This document shows positions 1 to 7,001 of a stretch of DNA of 35,899 nt, piece by piece. Positions within the stretch are counted from its first letter, which is position 1. Each line of letters opens with the position of its first letter. Source of the stretch: Jiangella rhizosphaerae (lineage in GTDB: Bacteria > Actinomycetota > Actinomycetes > Jiangellales > Jiangellaceae); the NCBI RefSeq assembly GCF_003579925.1, contig NZ_QUAL01000030.1, forward strand, positions 1-35,899. Direction: 5' to 3'. A model generated the notes under the pieces. The model was not told the origin of the DNA, searched no databases, and was given only the letters and a program-made list of their open reading frames with translations. Both the position numbers and the translations under genes were made by a program.

Positions 1-1197
1 CCGGCGGGTGCGACCGGAACCGCCGAGGCCGGCGCGGCCGGCTCCCCGCCGCCGCACGAGCCGCCCACCGAGCACGACCGCAAGCCCGAGCCCAAGCGCC
101 GTCGCGCCCCACTCGTGCTGGCCGGCGTCGCGCTCGGCGCGATCATCGGCGGCGCGGCCGGCGCGGGGGTCGTGGCGGTCGTCGACGACGACGGCGACGG
201 CGACAGCGCCACCCCGGTGACCCGCAGCGACCTGAGCAACTCCAGCAACGACGGCGGCCAGCAGGCGTCCGACCTGACGGGCGTGTCGGCGGTCGCCGCC
301 GACGTCCTGCCCAGCGTCGTGTCGATCACCGCGCAGAGCCAGTTCGGCCAGGCCGGCGGCACCGGCGTCATCATCTCCTCCGACGGCGAGATCGTCACGA
401 ACAACCACGTGGTCGAGAGCGTCGGTCAGGGCGGCACGGTGCAGGTGACGTTCTCCGACGGCACCACCGCCGACGCCGAGGTCATCGGCACCGACCCGCT
501 CACCGACCTCGCCGTCATCAAGGCGCAGGACGTGTCCGGCCTGCAGCCGGCCGAGCTGGGCAACTCCGGCGACCTCGCCGTCGGCCAGCAGGTCGTCGCG
601 ATCGGTTCACCTCTGGGCCTCGACGGCACCGTCACCAGCGGCATCGTGTCGGCCCTGAACCGGCCGATGGCCGCGAGCAGCGACGGTCAGCCGCAGGCCG
701 GCGTCAACTCCGTCATCGACGCCATCCAGACCGACGCGCCCATCAACCCCGGCAACTCCGGCGGGCCGCTGGTGAACATGGACGGCCAAGTGGTCGGCAT
801 CAACAGCGCGATCCTCACCACCGGCAGCGGCAACGGCTCGATCGGGCTGGGCTTCTCCATCCCGATCGACCAGGCCAAGCCGATCATCGAGGAGCTGCGC
901 CAGGGCCAGGAGGCCACCCACGCCCAGATCGGCGTCGGCGTCAACGACGCGCAGCAGGGCGACGTCCGCGGCGCCCTGATCGCCCAGGTCAACCCGGGCA
1001 GCCCCGGCGAGGAGGCCGGTCTGCAGGAGGGCGACGTCGTGACCCACGTCGGCGACCGCGTCGTCAGCGACGCGACCTCCCTGATCGCGGCCGTCCGGTC
1101 GCACCGTCCCGGTGACGAGATCGAGCTGACCTACGTGCGCGACGGCCAGGAGCAGACCACCACGGTGACCCTGGGCAGCGACGCGCAGACCAGCTGA
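1..1197 (+). CDS. HtrA-like S1C serine protease with C-terminal PDZ domain (5' partial)
   Basis: The frame is open from base 1, so the N-terminus lies outside the window. Visible order: a Pro/Glu/Arg-rich cytoplasmic stretch ending in KRRR, one membrane-spanning segment (bases about 106-180), an acidic Asp/Gly linker, the trypsin-like domain and one PDZ domain near the C-terminus (about 900-1180). The catalytic triad is complete: His in TNNHVVE (406-408), Asp in PLTDLAVI (505-507) and Ser in NPGNSGGPL (757-759). Proteins of this layout are membrane-anchored envelope quality-control proteases, with the protease domain outside the membrane and the PDZ domain binding C-termini of misfolded substrates. 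A strong hairpin follows the stop, so this is the last gene of its transcript. Assignment to the family is firm. The specific paralogue (HtrA, PepD and so on) cannot be decided. Confidence 0.93.
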   Translation, partial: PAGATGTAEAGAAGSPPPHEPPTEHDRKPEPKRRRAPLVLAGVALGAIIGGAAGAGVVAVVDDDGDGDSATPVTRSDLSNSSNDGGQQASDLTGVSAVAADVLPSVVSITAQSQFGQAGGTGVIISSDGEIVTNNHVVESVGQGGTVQVTFSDGTTADAEVIGTDPLTDLAVIKAQDVSGLQPAELGNSGDLAVGQQVVAIGSPLGLDGTVTSGIVSALNRPMAASSDGQPQAGVNSVIDAIQTDAPINPGNSGGPLVNMDGQVVGINSAILTTGSGNGSIGLGFSIPIDQAKPIIEELRQGQEATHAQIGVGVNDAQQGDVRGALIAQVNPGSPGEEAGLQEGDVVTHVGDRVVSDATSLIAAVRSHRPGDEIELTYVRDGQEQTTTVTLGSDAQTS

Positions 1198-1218
1198 GCC
1201 GACGCCGTCGTCCGGGCC

Positions 1219-1261
1219 GAACGCCCCTCCAGAACCTGGTGCGTGTTCTGGAGGGGCGTTC
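1219..1261 (+). terminator. Terminator hairpin after the HtrA-like gene
   Basis: A perfect 17-bp stem (1219-1235 with 1245-1261) closes a 9-nt loop, 21 bases after the protease stop. It lacks a T-tract, as is usual for high-GC actinobacterial terminators. It separates the protease from the ligase downstream. Confidence 0.85.
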
Positions 1262-1306
1262 TCGTGTGTGGGTGAGGTTGTCGGTGGGGGCGGGCAGACT
1301 GGGAGC

Positions 1307-2857
1307 GTGCTGCTGAAGGACGTCGCCGACACCTCCGCCGCCGTCGCCGGGGTCTCCGGGCGGCTGGCGAAGATCGACCTGCTCGCCGGGTGCCTGCGCC
1401 GGGCCGCGCCCGACGAGGCGCCGGTCGTCGCCAGCTATCTGGCCGGCGAGCTGCGGCAGCGCCGCACCGGGCTCGGCTACGCGTCCCTGCGCGACCTGCC
1501 GCCGCCGGCCGAGTCCGCGTCGCTGGACGTGCTGGAGGTCGACGCCGCGTTCGGCACGATCGCCGAGCTGTCCGGCAAGGGCTCCACGGCGGCGCGGCGC
1601 GAGCGGTTCCGCGAGATCCTGGCCCGCGCCACGCCGTCCGAGCAGCGGCTGCTGGCCGGACTGGTCTCCGGCGAGCTGCGGCAGGGCGCACTCGACGGCG
1701 TGCTCACCGAGGCCGTGGCGCGCGCCGCCGAGGTCCCGGCCGCCGACGTGCGCCGCGCGGTCACCGTCGCGGGTGCTCTGGTGCCGGTCGCGGCCGCGGT
1801 GCTGGCCGCGGGCCCGGAGGGTCTGGCGCGGTTCCGGCTGACGGTCGGGTCGCCGCTGCGGCCCATGCTGGCCTCCCCCGCGCCCGACATCGCCGAGGCG
1901 CTGCAGCGCACCGGCGAGGCCGCCGTCGAGTGGAAGGTCGACGGCGTCCGGGTCCAGATCCACCGCGACGGCAACGACGTCGCCGTGTTCACCCGCACGC
2001 TCGACGACATCACCGGCAACGTGCCCGAGCTCGCCGAGGCCGCGCTGGCGCTGCCCGTCCGCTCCGTCGTACTCGACGGCGAGACCATCGCGCTCGATCC
2101 GTCCGGCCGTCCGCTGCCGTTCCAGCGCACCGGTTCGCGGGTCAGCAGCCGGGTCGACGTCGCGACGGCGCGGGCCAAGGTGCCGCTGTCCCTCTTCGTC
2201 TTCGACGCCCTGCACGTCGACGGTGCCGACCTCATCGGCTCCCCCGGCACCGACCGCTGGGCCGCGCTGTCCGCCGTCGTCCCGGAGTCAGCCCGGGTCC
2301 CGCGCCTGGTGACGGCGTCGGCCGACGAGGCCCAGGCCTTCTTCGACGACGCCATCGCCCACGGCCACGAGGGCGTCATCGTCAAGGACCTCGACGTCCC
2401 CTACGAGGCCGGCCGCCGCGGCGCCGGCTGGCTGAAGGTCAAGCCGCGGCACACCCTCGACCTCGCCATCCTCGCCGCCGAGTGGGGTCACGGCCGGCGG
2501 CAGGGCTGGCTGTCCAACCTGCATCTGGGCGCCCGCGACCCGTCCGGCGCCTACGGTCCCGCCGGCGGCTGGGTGATGCTCGGCAAGACGTTCAAGGGCC
2601 TGACCGACCAGATGCTCACCTGGCAGACCGCCGAGCTGCTGTCCCTGGCCGACGGGCCGACGGACGGCTGGGTGGTCCGGGTGCGGCCGGAGCTGCTGGT
2701 CGAGATCGCCTTCGACGGCGTCCAGACATCGCCGCGCTACCCGGCCGGGGTGGCGCTGAGGTTCGCCCGCGTGTTGCGTCACCGTCCCGACAAGCCCGCC
2801 GCTGAGGCCGACACCATCGAGTCGGTGCTGGCCATACGTGGGCCCGTGCACGCGTAG
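1307..2857 (+). CDS. ligB: ATP-dependent DNA ligase, LigB type
   Basis: Seals nicks in duplex DNA through an enzyme-adenylate intermediate. The protein is 516 aa, close to the ~510 aa of mycobacterial LigB. An N-terminal helical DNA-binding domain is followed by the adenylation domain and an OB-fold. Nucleotidyltransferase motifs are visible: motif I EWKVDGVR with the adenylated Lys at residue 210, motif III SLFVFDALHVDG, motif IV EGVIVKD and motif V WLKVKPR. The frame is open further upstream, but GTG 1307 gives the family's usual beginning (LLKDVADTS) and has a -10-like CAGACT 6 nt before it. GGGAG sits too close to act as a Shine-Dalgarno. Actinobacteria use NAD-dependent LigA for replication, so this is a non-essential repair ligase. 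No Ku or LigD neighbour is seen. Confidence 0.9.
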   Translation: MLLKDVADTSAAVAGVSGRLAKIDLLAGCLRRAAPDEAPVVASYLAGELRQRRTGLGYASLRDLPPPAESASLDVLEVDAAFGTIAELSGKGSTAARRERFREILARATPSEQRLLAGLVSGELRQGALDGVLTEAVARAAEVPAADVRRAVTVAGALVPVAAAVLAAGPEGLARFRLTVGSPLRPMLASPAPDIAEALQRTGEAAVEWKVDGVRVQIHRDGNDVAVFTRTLDDITGNVPELAEAALALPVRSVVLDGETIALDPSGRPLPFQRTGSRVSSRVDVATARAKVPLSLFVFDALHVDGADLIGSPGTDRWAALSAVVPESARVPRLVTASADEAQAFFDDAIAHGHEGVIVKDLDVPYEAGRRGAGWLKVKPRHTLDLAILAAEWGHGRRQGWLSNLHLGARDPSGAYGPAGGWVMLGKTFKGLTDQMLTWQTAELLSLADGPTDGWVVRVRPELLVEIAFDGVQTSPRYPAGVALRFARVLRHRPDKPAAEADTIESVLAIRGPVHA

Positions 2858-2884
2858 CGTTGGCCGGCCCCGGCCCCAAGGCCC

Positions 2885-3316
2885 GCTGGTGTCCGGCTCC
2901 GCTGCCGGCTCACCGGCCGTAGGTGGTATCCGGCGACCGACTCCGCTGTCGTGACGGGCTCGCTGGCCTCCTCCGGCCCCGAGATGATCACGTTCACGAC
3001 GAAAACCCGTGTCGTACTACGCCTGCAATCGTGTCGACGGTCGAGAGAACCTCATGACGGCCCACCCCACCCGGAGGAAAGCGCTCACCACCACCCGCGC
3101 TCCATGATCATCGGCGATCGCTGGCGTTATGGCACCAGTGATTGCCGATGATCATGGGGAAGGCGAGTTCCGGCGCCGCGGCAGAGCCGGAGGACTCCTC
3201 TGCCAGCACACCCGCCAGCGGCCAGCGGACAGCAACGCATAGCGGAGTCGGTCGCCGATCCACGAGCGGCCAGACGGCGGGCAGCGGACCCGCCACCAAC
3301 AGCGGAGTCGGTCGCC
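2885..3316. repeat. Degenerate inverted-repeat pair with 16-bp perfect core, inside a ~700-bp gene-free stretch
   Basis: The stretch 2858-3554 has no convincing gene. The 16-mer AGCGGAGTCGGTCGCC occurs at 3241-3256 and 3301-3316 (direct, exactly 60 bp apart) and in inverted orientation at 2932-2947. Similarity extends well beyond the core: the reverse complement of about 2885-2966 matches about 3222-3300. It shares CCAGCG 19 nt before the core and GGCAGCGG 24-26 nt after it. The pair therefore forms long degenerate inverted arms around the palindrome at 3102-3157. It could be a decayed mobile element or an intergenic repeat family. No transposase remnant or target duplication was recognised. 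Confidence 0.6.
3102..3157. repeat. 56-bp near-perfect palindrome
   Basis: Arms 3102-3124 and 3135-3157 pair over 23 bp with only two G-T wobbles. After one C-A mismatch, two more pairs leave a 4-nt loop (3128-3131). The outer CCATGATCATCGGC is perfect. It lies between the convergent ligase and the 3555-4316 gene, so it may end transcription from both sides, but it is longer and more A/T-rich than the other terminators here. Confidence 0.7.
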
Positions 3317-3554
3317 CCAGGGTGCCCACCGCAAGAGGCCAGCGAACAGCGACCAGCCCGCGGACCTGAACGCCCGGGCCACTTCTTCCTCGGCCGCCTG
3401 ATGCTGTTCCCCGAGGGCGCGGCGGCGCGGGTCAAGCGGTCTCGCCGGCGCGAAGCGCCCACCAGTCCGCTCGAGGCGCGCCGCCGCGCCCTCGACACTC
3501 GAACAGCAGGAGGCCGAGGACCCACCGACGCTCAAGAAGCCAACCGGGCGAACC

Positions 3555-4316
3555 TCAGCGCCCGCCGCTGATGCCCCGGTGGGCCTGCGCCAGCCGTTCC
3601 ATCCCGTCCGCGAGCACCTCGACGCCGGTGTGGTCGGACGAGCGCAGCAGCAGCCCCGCCGCCTCCCACAGCGCCGTCTGGACGGCGTTGGCCGTCTGGT
3701 CGTCGGCGGCGGCCGTCGCCGCGGTCTCGAGGCCGGTGGTGGCGTCGACGAGGCGCGACCAGGAGGTGGGGGCGTAGCGGCCGGTGACGACGCGGACGCG
3801 GTCGCCCTCCTTGAGGACGGCGTCGCGGTCGCGGTCGAACAGGTACTGGCCGAGCGCGGCCCCGCCCACGCCGCCGCCGACGAGACCGATCAGCCCGCCC
3901 AGCACCGCACCGAGAACGCCGAGGCCGATCACCAGCGCCAGCACCACCAGCAGCACCGCGCCGACGACCGCGCCCGCGATGGCCGGGACGAGCTGATGGC
4001 GGCGCAGCCCGACGCCGAGCACCTGGAACATCGGACCGGGCTGGGCGAGCGCCTCGGCGACGCGGTCGCGCAGCGGCTGGTCGTTCAGTCCGGGCCGCAG
4101 CACGGCGAACGTCTCAGGGACCGCTTGACCGGACGTGGCCGCATGCGCGGGGCGGCCCGACGTCCACCGGACGGCACCCCACGGGCGCTTCTCGACGACG
4201 TTGGGCAGCCACGAGCCGCGCTTGGCGTTCAGCCGATCGACGATCTCCTGCTGCTGCTCCCAGGCCTGCGACCACTCCCACTCCTTCATCGCGCTCAGCG
4301 GGTGCGGTCGGCTCAT
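3555..4316 (-). CDS. Membrane protein of unknown function with glycine-rich hydrophobic segment
   Basis: I do not recognise a family. The 253-aa product has a polar N-terminal part rich in Trp and Glu (MKEWEWSQAWEQQQEIVDRL), then a central hydrophobic region of roughly 45 residues rich in Gly, Ala, Val and Leu with glycine-zipper-like spacing (GAVLGGLIGLVGGGVGGAALG), probably two membrane passes. A soluble C-terminal half follows, predicted helical and rich in Ala. ATG 4316 is preferred over GTG 4346 because GGAGAG lies 9 nt upstream of it. The gene stands alone, convergent with the ligase and divergent from the SURF1 gene. Confidence 0.75.
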   Translation of the reverse strand: MSRPHPLSAMKEWEWSQAWEQQQEIVDRLNAKRGSWLPNVVEKRPWGAVRWTSGRPAHAATSGQAVPETFAVLRPGLNDQPLRDRVAEALAQPGPMFQVLGVGLRRHQLVPAIAGAVVGAVLLVVLALVIGLGVLGAVLGGLIGLVGGGVGGAALGQYLFDRDRDAVLKEGDRVRVVTGRYAPTSWSRLVDATTGLETAATAAADDQTANAVQTALWEAAGLLLRSSDHTGVEVLADGMERLAQAHRGISGGR

Positions 4317-4492
4317 CTCGATCTTCTCTCCATCGTGATCGTTCACCAGGGTGGATGTTGCGCCCGTCCCCCGAACGAGACTGTTCGAAGCCTACCCAAC
4401 CGGCAACCAAGATCATGGGGCCATCCGGACATAAATGTCTGATACTGCCCGCTGCGGCTCACCCGCACGCACCGGGCCGCCCACGGGGCCGT

Positions 4493-4498
4493 TACGGT
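4493..4498 (+). promoter_or_regulatory. -10 element TACGGT of the SURF1 gene, leaderless type
   Basis: TACGGT ends 6 nt before GTG 4505 and no Shine-Dalgarno precedes that codon. Transcription would therefore begin at or next to the start codon. Confidence 0.55.
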
Positions 4499-4504
4499 GT
4501 CAGT

Positions 4505-5314
4505 GTGTACCGGTTCCTGCTGACGCCTCGCTGGCTGCTGCTGCACGCCGTGGCGGTGGCGGCGGTGGCCGGCTGCCTGGTGCTCGGCTGGTGGCAGGCC
4601 GACGTCTACCAGGACAGCCACGGCCGGCACGAGCTGCGCGACCGCGAGCCGGTCGCCGTCGCCGAGCTGGCCTCGCCGGGCGCGGAACTGGGCGACGCCG
4701 CCGACCGTCAGGCCGTCGCGACCGGCACCTACCTACCCGATCAGCAGCAGCTCGTCCCCAGCCGGGTGCACGACGGCACGCTCGGCTCGTTCGTGGTCAC
4801 GCCGCTGCGGACCGACGACGGCATGGTCGTGCCGGTGCTGCGCGGCTGGGTCGACGACCCCGAGGACGCCGGCACCGCCGTCCCGTCCGGCGAGGTCACC
4901 GTCACCGGCTACCTGCTGCCGCCCGAGACGCCCGACCACGCGACCGTCCGCACCGGCCAGGAGCTCGAGGACGGCCGCATGGCCTACATCGCACCTGACC
5001 AGCTGGCCCAGCGCGCCGGCGTGGGCGAGGCCACGGCCCTGCACGGCTACCTGCTGCTGCGCGAGGAGTCGCCGGAGCCGGCCGCCGCGCCCGTGGTGCT
5101 CGACGTCGACACCGTCGCGCCGATCCGCGACGTCAGCCCCTGGCAGAACCTCTCCTACTGGGCGCAGTGGTGGGTCTTCGCGCTGGCCGCGGTCGTGTTC
5201 TGGGTGAGCATCGTCCGCAACGGCGTCCGGACCCGCCGGCTCGCGGCCGCCTCGCCCGAGGGCGCCGGCGACGACGACGTCAGCGCACCCGCTCCGTCTC
5301 ACGCGCCTTCCTGA
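4505..5314 (+). CDS. SURF1 family cytochrome c oxidase assembly protein
   Basis: SURF1 proteins help insert heme a into cytochrome c oxidase at the cytoplasmic membrane. The 269-aa product has the family's hairpin layout: a transmembrane segment at the N-terminus right after VYRFLLTPRW, a large extracytoplasmic domain with the conserved ATGTYLPDQQ and VLRGWV patches, and a second transmembrane segment near residues 220-245 (WWVFALAAVVFWVSIV), then a basic/acidic tail. The frame is open from 4355, but GTG 4505 starts exactly at the conserved family N-terminus and has a -10 element 6 nt before it. Its 3' end overlaps the convergent DUF3817 gene by 35 bp. Confidence 0.88.
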   Translation: MYRFLLTPRWLLLHAVAVAAVAGCLVLGWWQADVYQDSHGRHELRDREPVAVAELASPGAELGDAADRQAVATGTYLPDQQQLVPSRVHDGTLGSFVVTPLRTDDGMVVPVLRGWVDDPEDAGTAVPSGEVTVTGYLLPPETPDHATVRTGQELEDGRMAYIAPDQLAQRAGVGEATALHGYLLLREESPEPAAAPVVLDVDTVAPIRDVSPWQNLSYWAQWWVFALAAVVFWVSIVRNGVRTRRLAAASPEGAGDDDVSAPAPSHAPS

Positions 5315-5591
5315 CGACGAACCGCTCGGCGAAGAACGACGCGAACGGCACCGTCCCGGCCAGCGCGATCAGCACCGCCCAGCTCGCCTTCCACCCGCGC
5401 TGGTGCACCAGCAGCCCGGTGGCCACGAGGTAGATCACGTACAGCCAGCCGTGGATCGGCGAGACCGTGCGGCTCATGGTCGCGTCGCCGGGCGGGCCGT
5501 AGCGGACGAAGATCGCCACGCACAGCAGGAGCAGCACCACACCGGTGGTGTAGGCCATGACGCGGTAGAAGGGCAGGGCATCTCGACGCAC
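5280..5591 (-). CDS. DUF3817 family small membrane protein
   Basis: The 103-aa protein has three hydrophobic helices (residues about 8-30, 43-62 and 68-90) and ends in a charged tail. The patch SPIHGWLYVIYLV is typical of the DUF3817 integral membrane family, whose function is not established. The start is GTG 5591, preceded 7 nt upstream by a TAGGCT -10 element. The gene converges on and overlaps SURF1, and it lies downstream of the cyclase gene on the same strand with its own promoter-like element. Confidence 0.82.
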   Translation of the reverse strand: MRRDALPFYRVMAYTTGVVLLLLCVAIFVRYGPPGDATMSRTVSPIHGWLYVIYLVATGLLVHQRGWKASWAVLIALAGTVPFASFFAERFVVRKARETERVR

Positions 5592-5598
5592 GCCTGCG

Positions 5599-5604
5599 AG
5601 CCTA
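5599..5604 (-). promoter_or_regulatory. -10 element TAGGCT of the DUF3817 gene, leaderless type
   Basis: On the minus strand TAGGCT ends 7 nt before GTG 5591, with no ribosome-binding site between. Confidence 0.5.
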
Positions 5605-5615
5605 ACCCCGCCGCT

Positions 5616-7001
5616 TCACAGCCCGAGCAGCCGGTACGCCTCGACGACGCCCGTCTTGCCCTTGACCTCCAGGCCCTCGACCCGCTCGGTCCGCGCACCG
5701 GACAGCTGCCGCGCCGTCTCCGCGCCGATGAGGACGCCGCCGACGGGGGCCGCGCTCTCCAGGCGGGCGGCGAGGTTGACGGTGTCGCCGATGACGGTGA
5801 ACGTCCGCCCGCCCGCCGTGCCGAGGAGACCGACGGCGACCTCACCGGTGTTGACGCCGACGCGGAACCGCGGCCAGCCCGGATGCGCGGCCGCCACCGT
5901 CGCCGTCACCTGCTGGATCGCCAGCGCCGCGGCGGCCGCCCGGCGCGCGTGGTCGGGCTGGTCGCCGTCGCGGTTGAACGTCACCATGAGCGCGTCGCCG
6001 ACCAGCCGGTCGACGGTGCCGCCGAACCGCTCGACGACCGGCGGGATGGCGATGGTGAAGTACGCGTTGAGCATCTCGGTGACGTCCTGAGGGCGGGTGC
6101 GCTCGGAGAACGACGTGAACCCCTGCAGGTCGGCGAAGAGGACGCTGAGCTCACGGGTCCCCTTGGCGGTGTCGCCGAGGTAGAGGCCGGCGAAGCGCTC
6201 CTCGTACCACTGACGGTGTGCGCTGAGGGCGACCAGCGCGAACGCCGCCAGCATCAGCAGGTGCCACTCCCACCAGCTGGCGTGCCAGTTGCGTCCGAAC
6301 GCCACCGCGACCGACGCCTCGGCCAGCAGCACGAACGCCGCGGCCATCGCCAGCAGCAACGTCACCGAGCCGGGGTGGCTGGGCAGCCGCAGGTACCGCA
6401 CGACGGCGAACACGTACAGCAGCAGGGCGGCGACCGCCAGCCAGACCAGCGGGCCGGACGCCCGTTCCGGCGGCGCGGGGTCGTCCAGCGGCGCCAGGCC
6501 GCCCACCGACGCCGCGCCCCACAGCACCAGGACCGCCAGCAGCGCGCCGCGGATCAGACCGGCCCGCCGCATGACCGCGTGCGCCCGCCCGCCGCCCAGC
6601 TCCGTCGCCGACGCCGCCGCGAACACCGCCGCGACCAGCAGCCCCACGGGCGTGGCCAGCGCGAATCCGGCGTTCGGCGCGTCGAGCAGCACGCCGGGCG
6701 TCGCCAGCGCGTGCAGCCCGAGGAACCCGGCCGCGGCCAGGAACGCCAGCGAGACCAGGAAGACGCGCGCGTCGTTGCGGCGGCGCGCGGCCGTTCCCGT
6801 CGCGTAGGCCAGCCCGGTGCTCAGCGCGGCGGCCCCGAGCACCAGCCAGAAGTGCGCGGGGTGGTGCTGCCACGTCCCGTCCCACTCCGGCACCGCGAGC
6901 AGCACGACGAGCCCGGCGATCGGCAGCGCCAGCAGCAGCGCCGCCAGGCCGAGGCGGGGCGCGACGGCGCGCGCCGGCGGGTCCGCGGGCGTCCCGGTCA
7001 C
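5616..7001 (-). CDS. Polytopic membrane class III adenylate/guanylate cyclase
   Basis: The 461-aa protein begins with about eight hydrophobic helices (residues 18-262) followed directly by a class III cyclase domain (about 283-440). No HAMP-like sequence is obvious. Metal-binding Asp residues are present in FADLQGF (Asp291) and GDALM (Asp336), and transition-state Asn409 and Arg413 lie in TVNLAAR, so catalysis looks possible. The usual base-recognition Lys before the GD motif is Arg332 and the partner position is Thr402, so cAMP versus cGMP specificity cannot be read with confidence. Start GTG 7001 overlaps the stop of the flavoprotein gene in a GTGA motif, so the two are translationally coupled. 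The open frame further upstream runs inside that gene. Confidence 0.88.
   Translation of the reverse strand: MTGTPADPPARAVAPRLGLAALLLALPIAGLVVLLAVPEWDGTWQHHPAHFWLVLGAAALSTGLAYATGTAARRRNDARVFLVSLAFLAAAGFLGLHALATPGVLLDAPNAGFALATPVGLLVAAVFAAASATELGGGRAHAVMRRAGLIRGALLAVLVLWGAASVGGLAPLDDPAPPERASGPLVWLAVAALLLYVFAVVRYLRLPSHPGSVTLLLAMAAAFVLLAEASVAVAFGRNWHASWWEWHLLMLAAFALVALSAHRQWYEERFAGLYLGDTAKGTRELSVLFADLQGFTSFSERTRPQDVTEMLNAYFTIAIPPVVERFGGTVDRLVGDALMVTFNRDGDQPDHARRAAAAALAIQQVTATVAAAHPGWPRFRVGVNTGEVAVGLLGTAGGRTFTVIGDTVNLAARLESAAPVGGVLIGAETARQLSGARTERVEGLEVKGKTGVVEAYRLLGL

Noticed and set aside
1064-2215. Long minus-strand open frames antisense to the ligase and protease genes
   Set aside because: They have no family resemblance, are Gly/Arg/Asp-rich, and lie opposite genes with complete catalytic motifs.
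3127-3535. Overlapping minus-strand open frames of about 130 codons in the spacer after the ligase
   Set aside because: They run through the repeated 16-mers and the palindrome, read as low-complexity Arg/Ala/Cys/Trp sequence, and have no start signal or family.
4372-4387. CGAAC-N6-GTTCG, resembling an actinobacterial LexA (SOS) box upstream of the 3555-4316 gene
   Set aside because: The LexA consensus has four bases between the half-sites; here there are six, and neither flanking gene is an SOS gene.
4428-4439. Short palindrome GACATAAATGTC in the divergent spacer before SURF1
   Set aside because: Only 5-bp arms; it could be an operator, but nothing else supports it.
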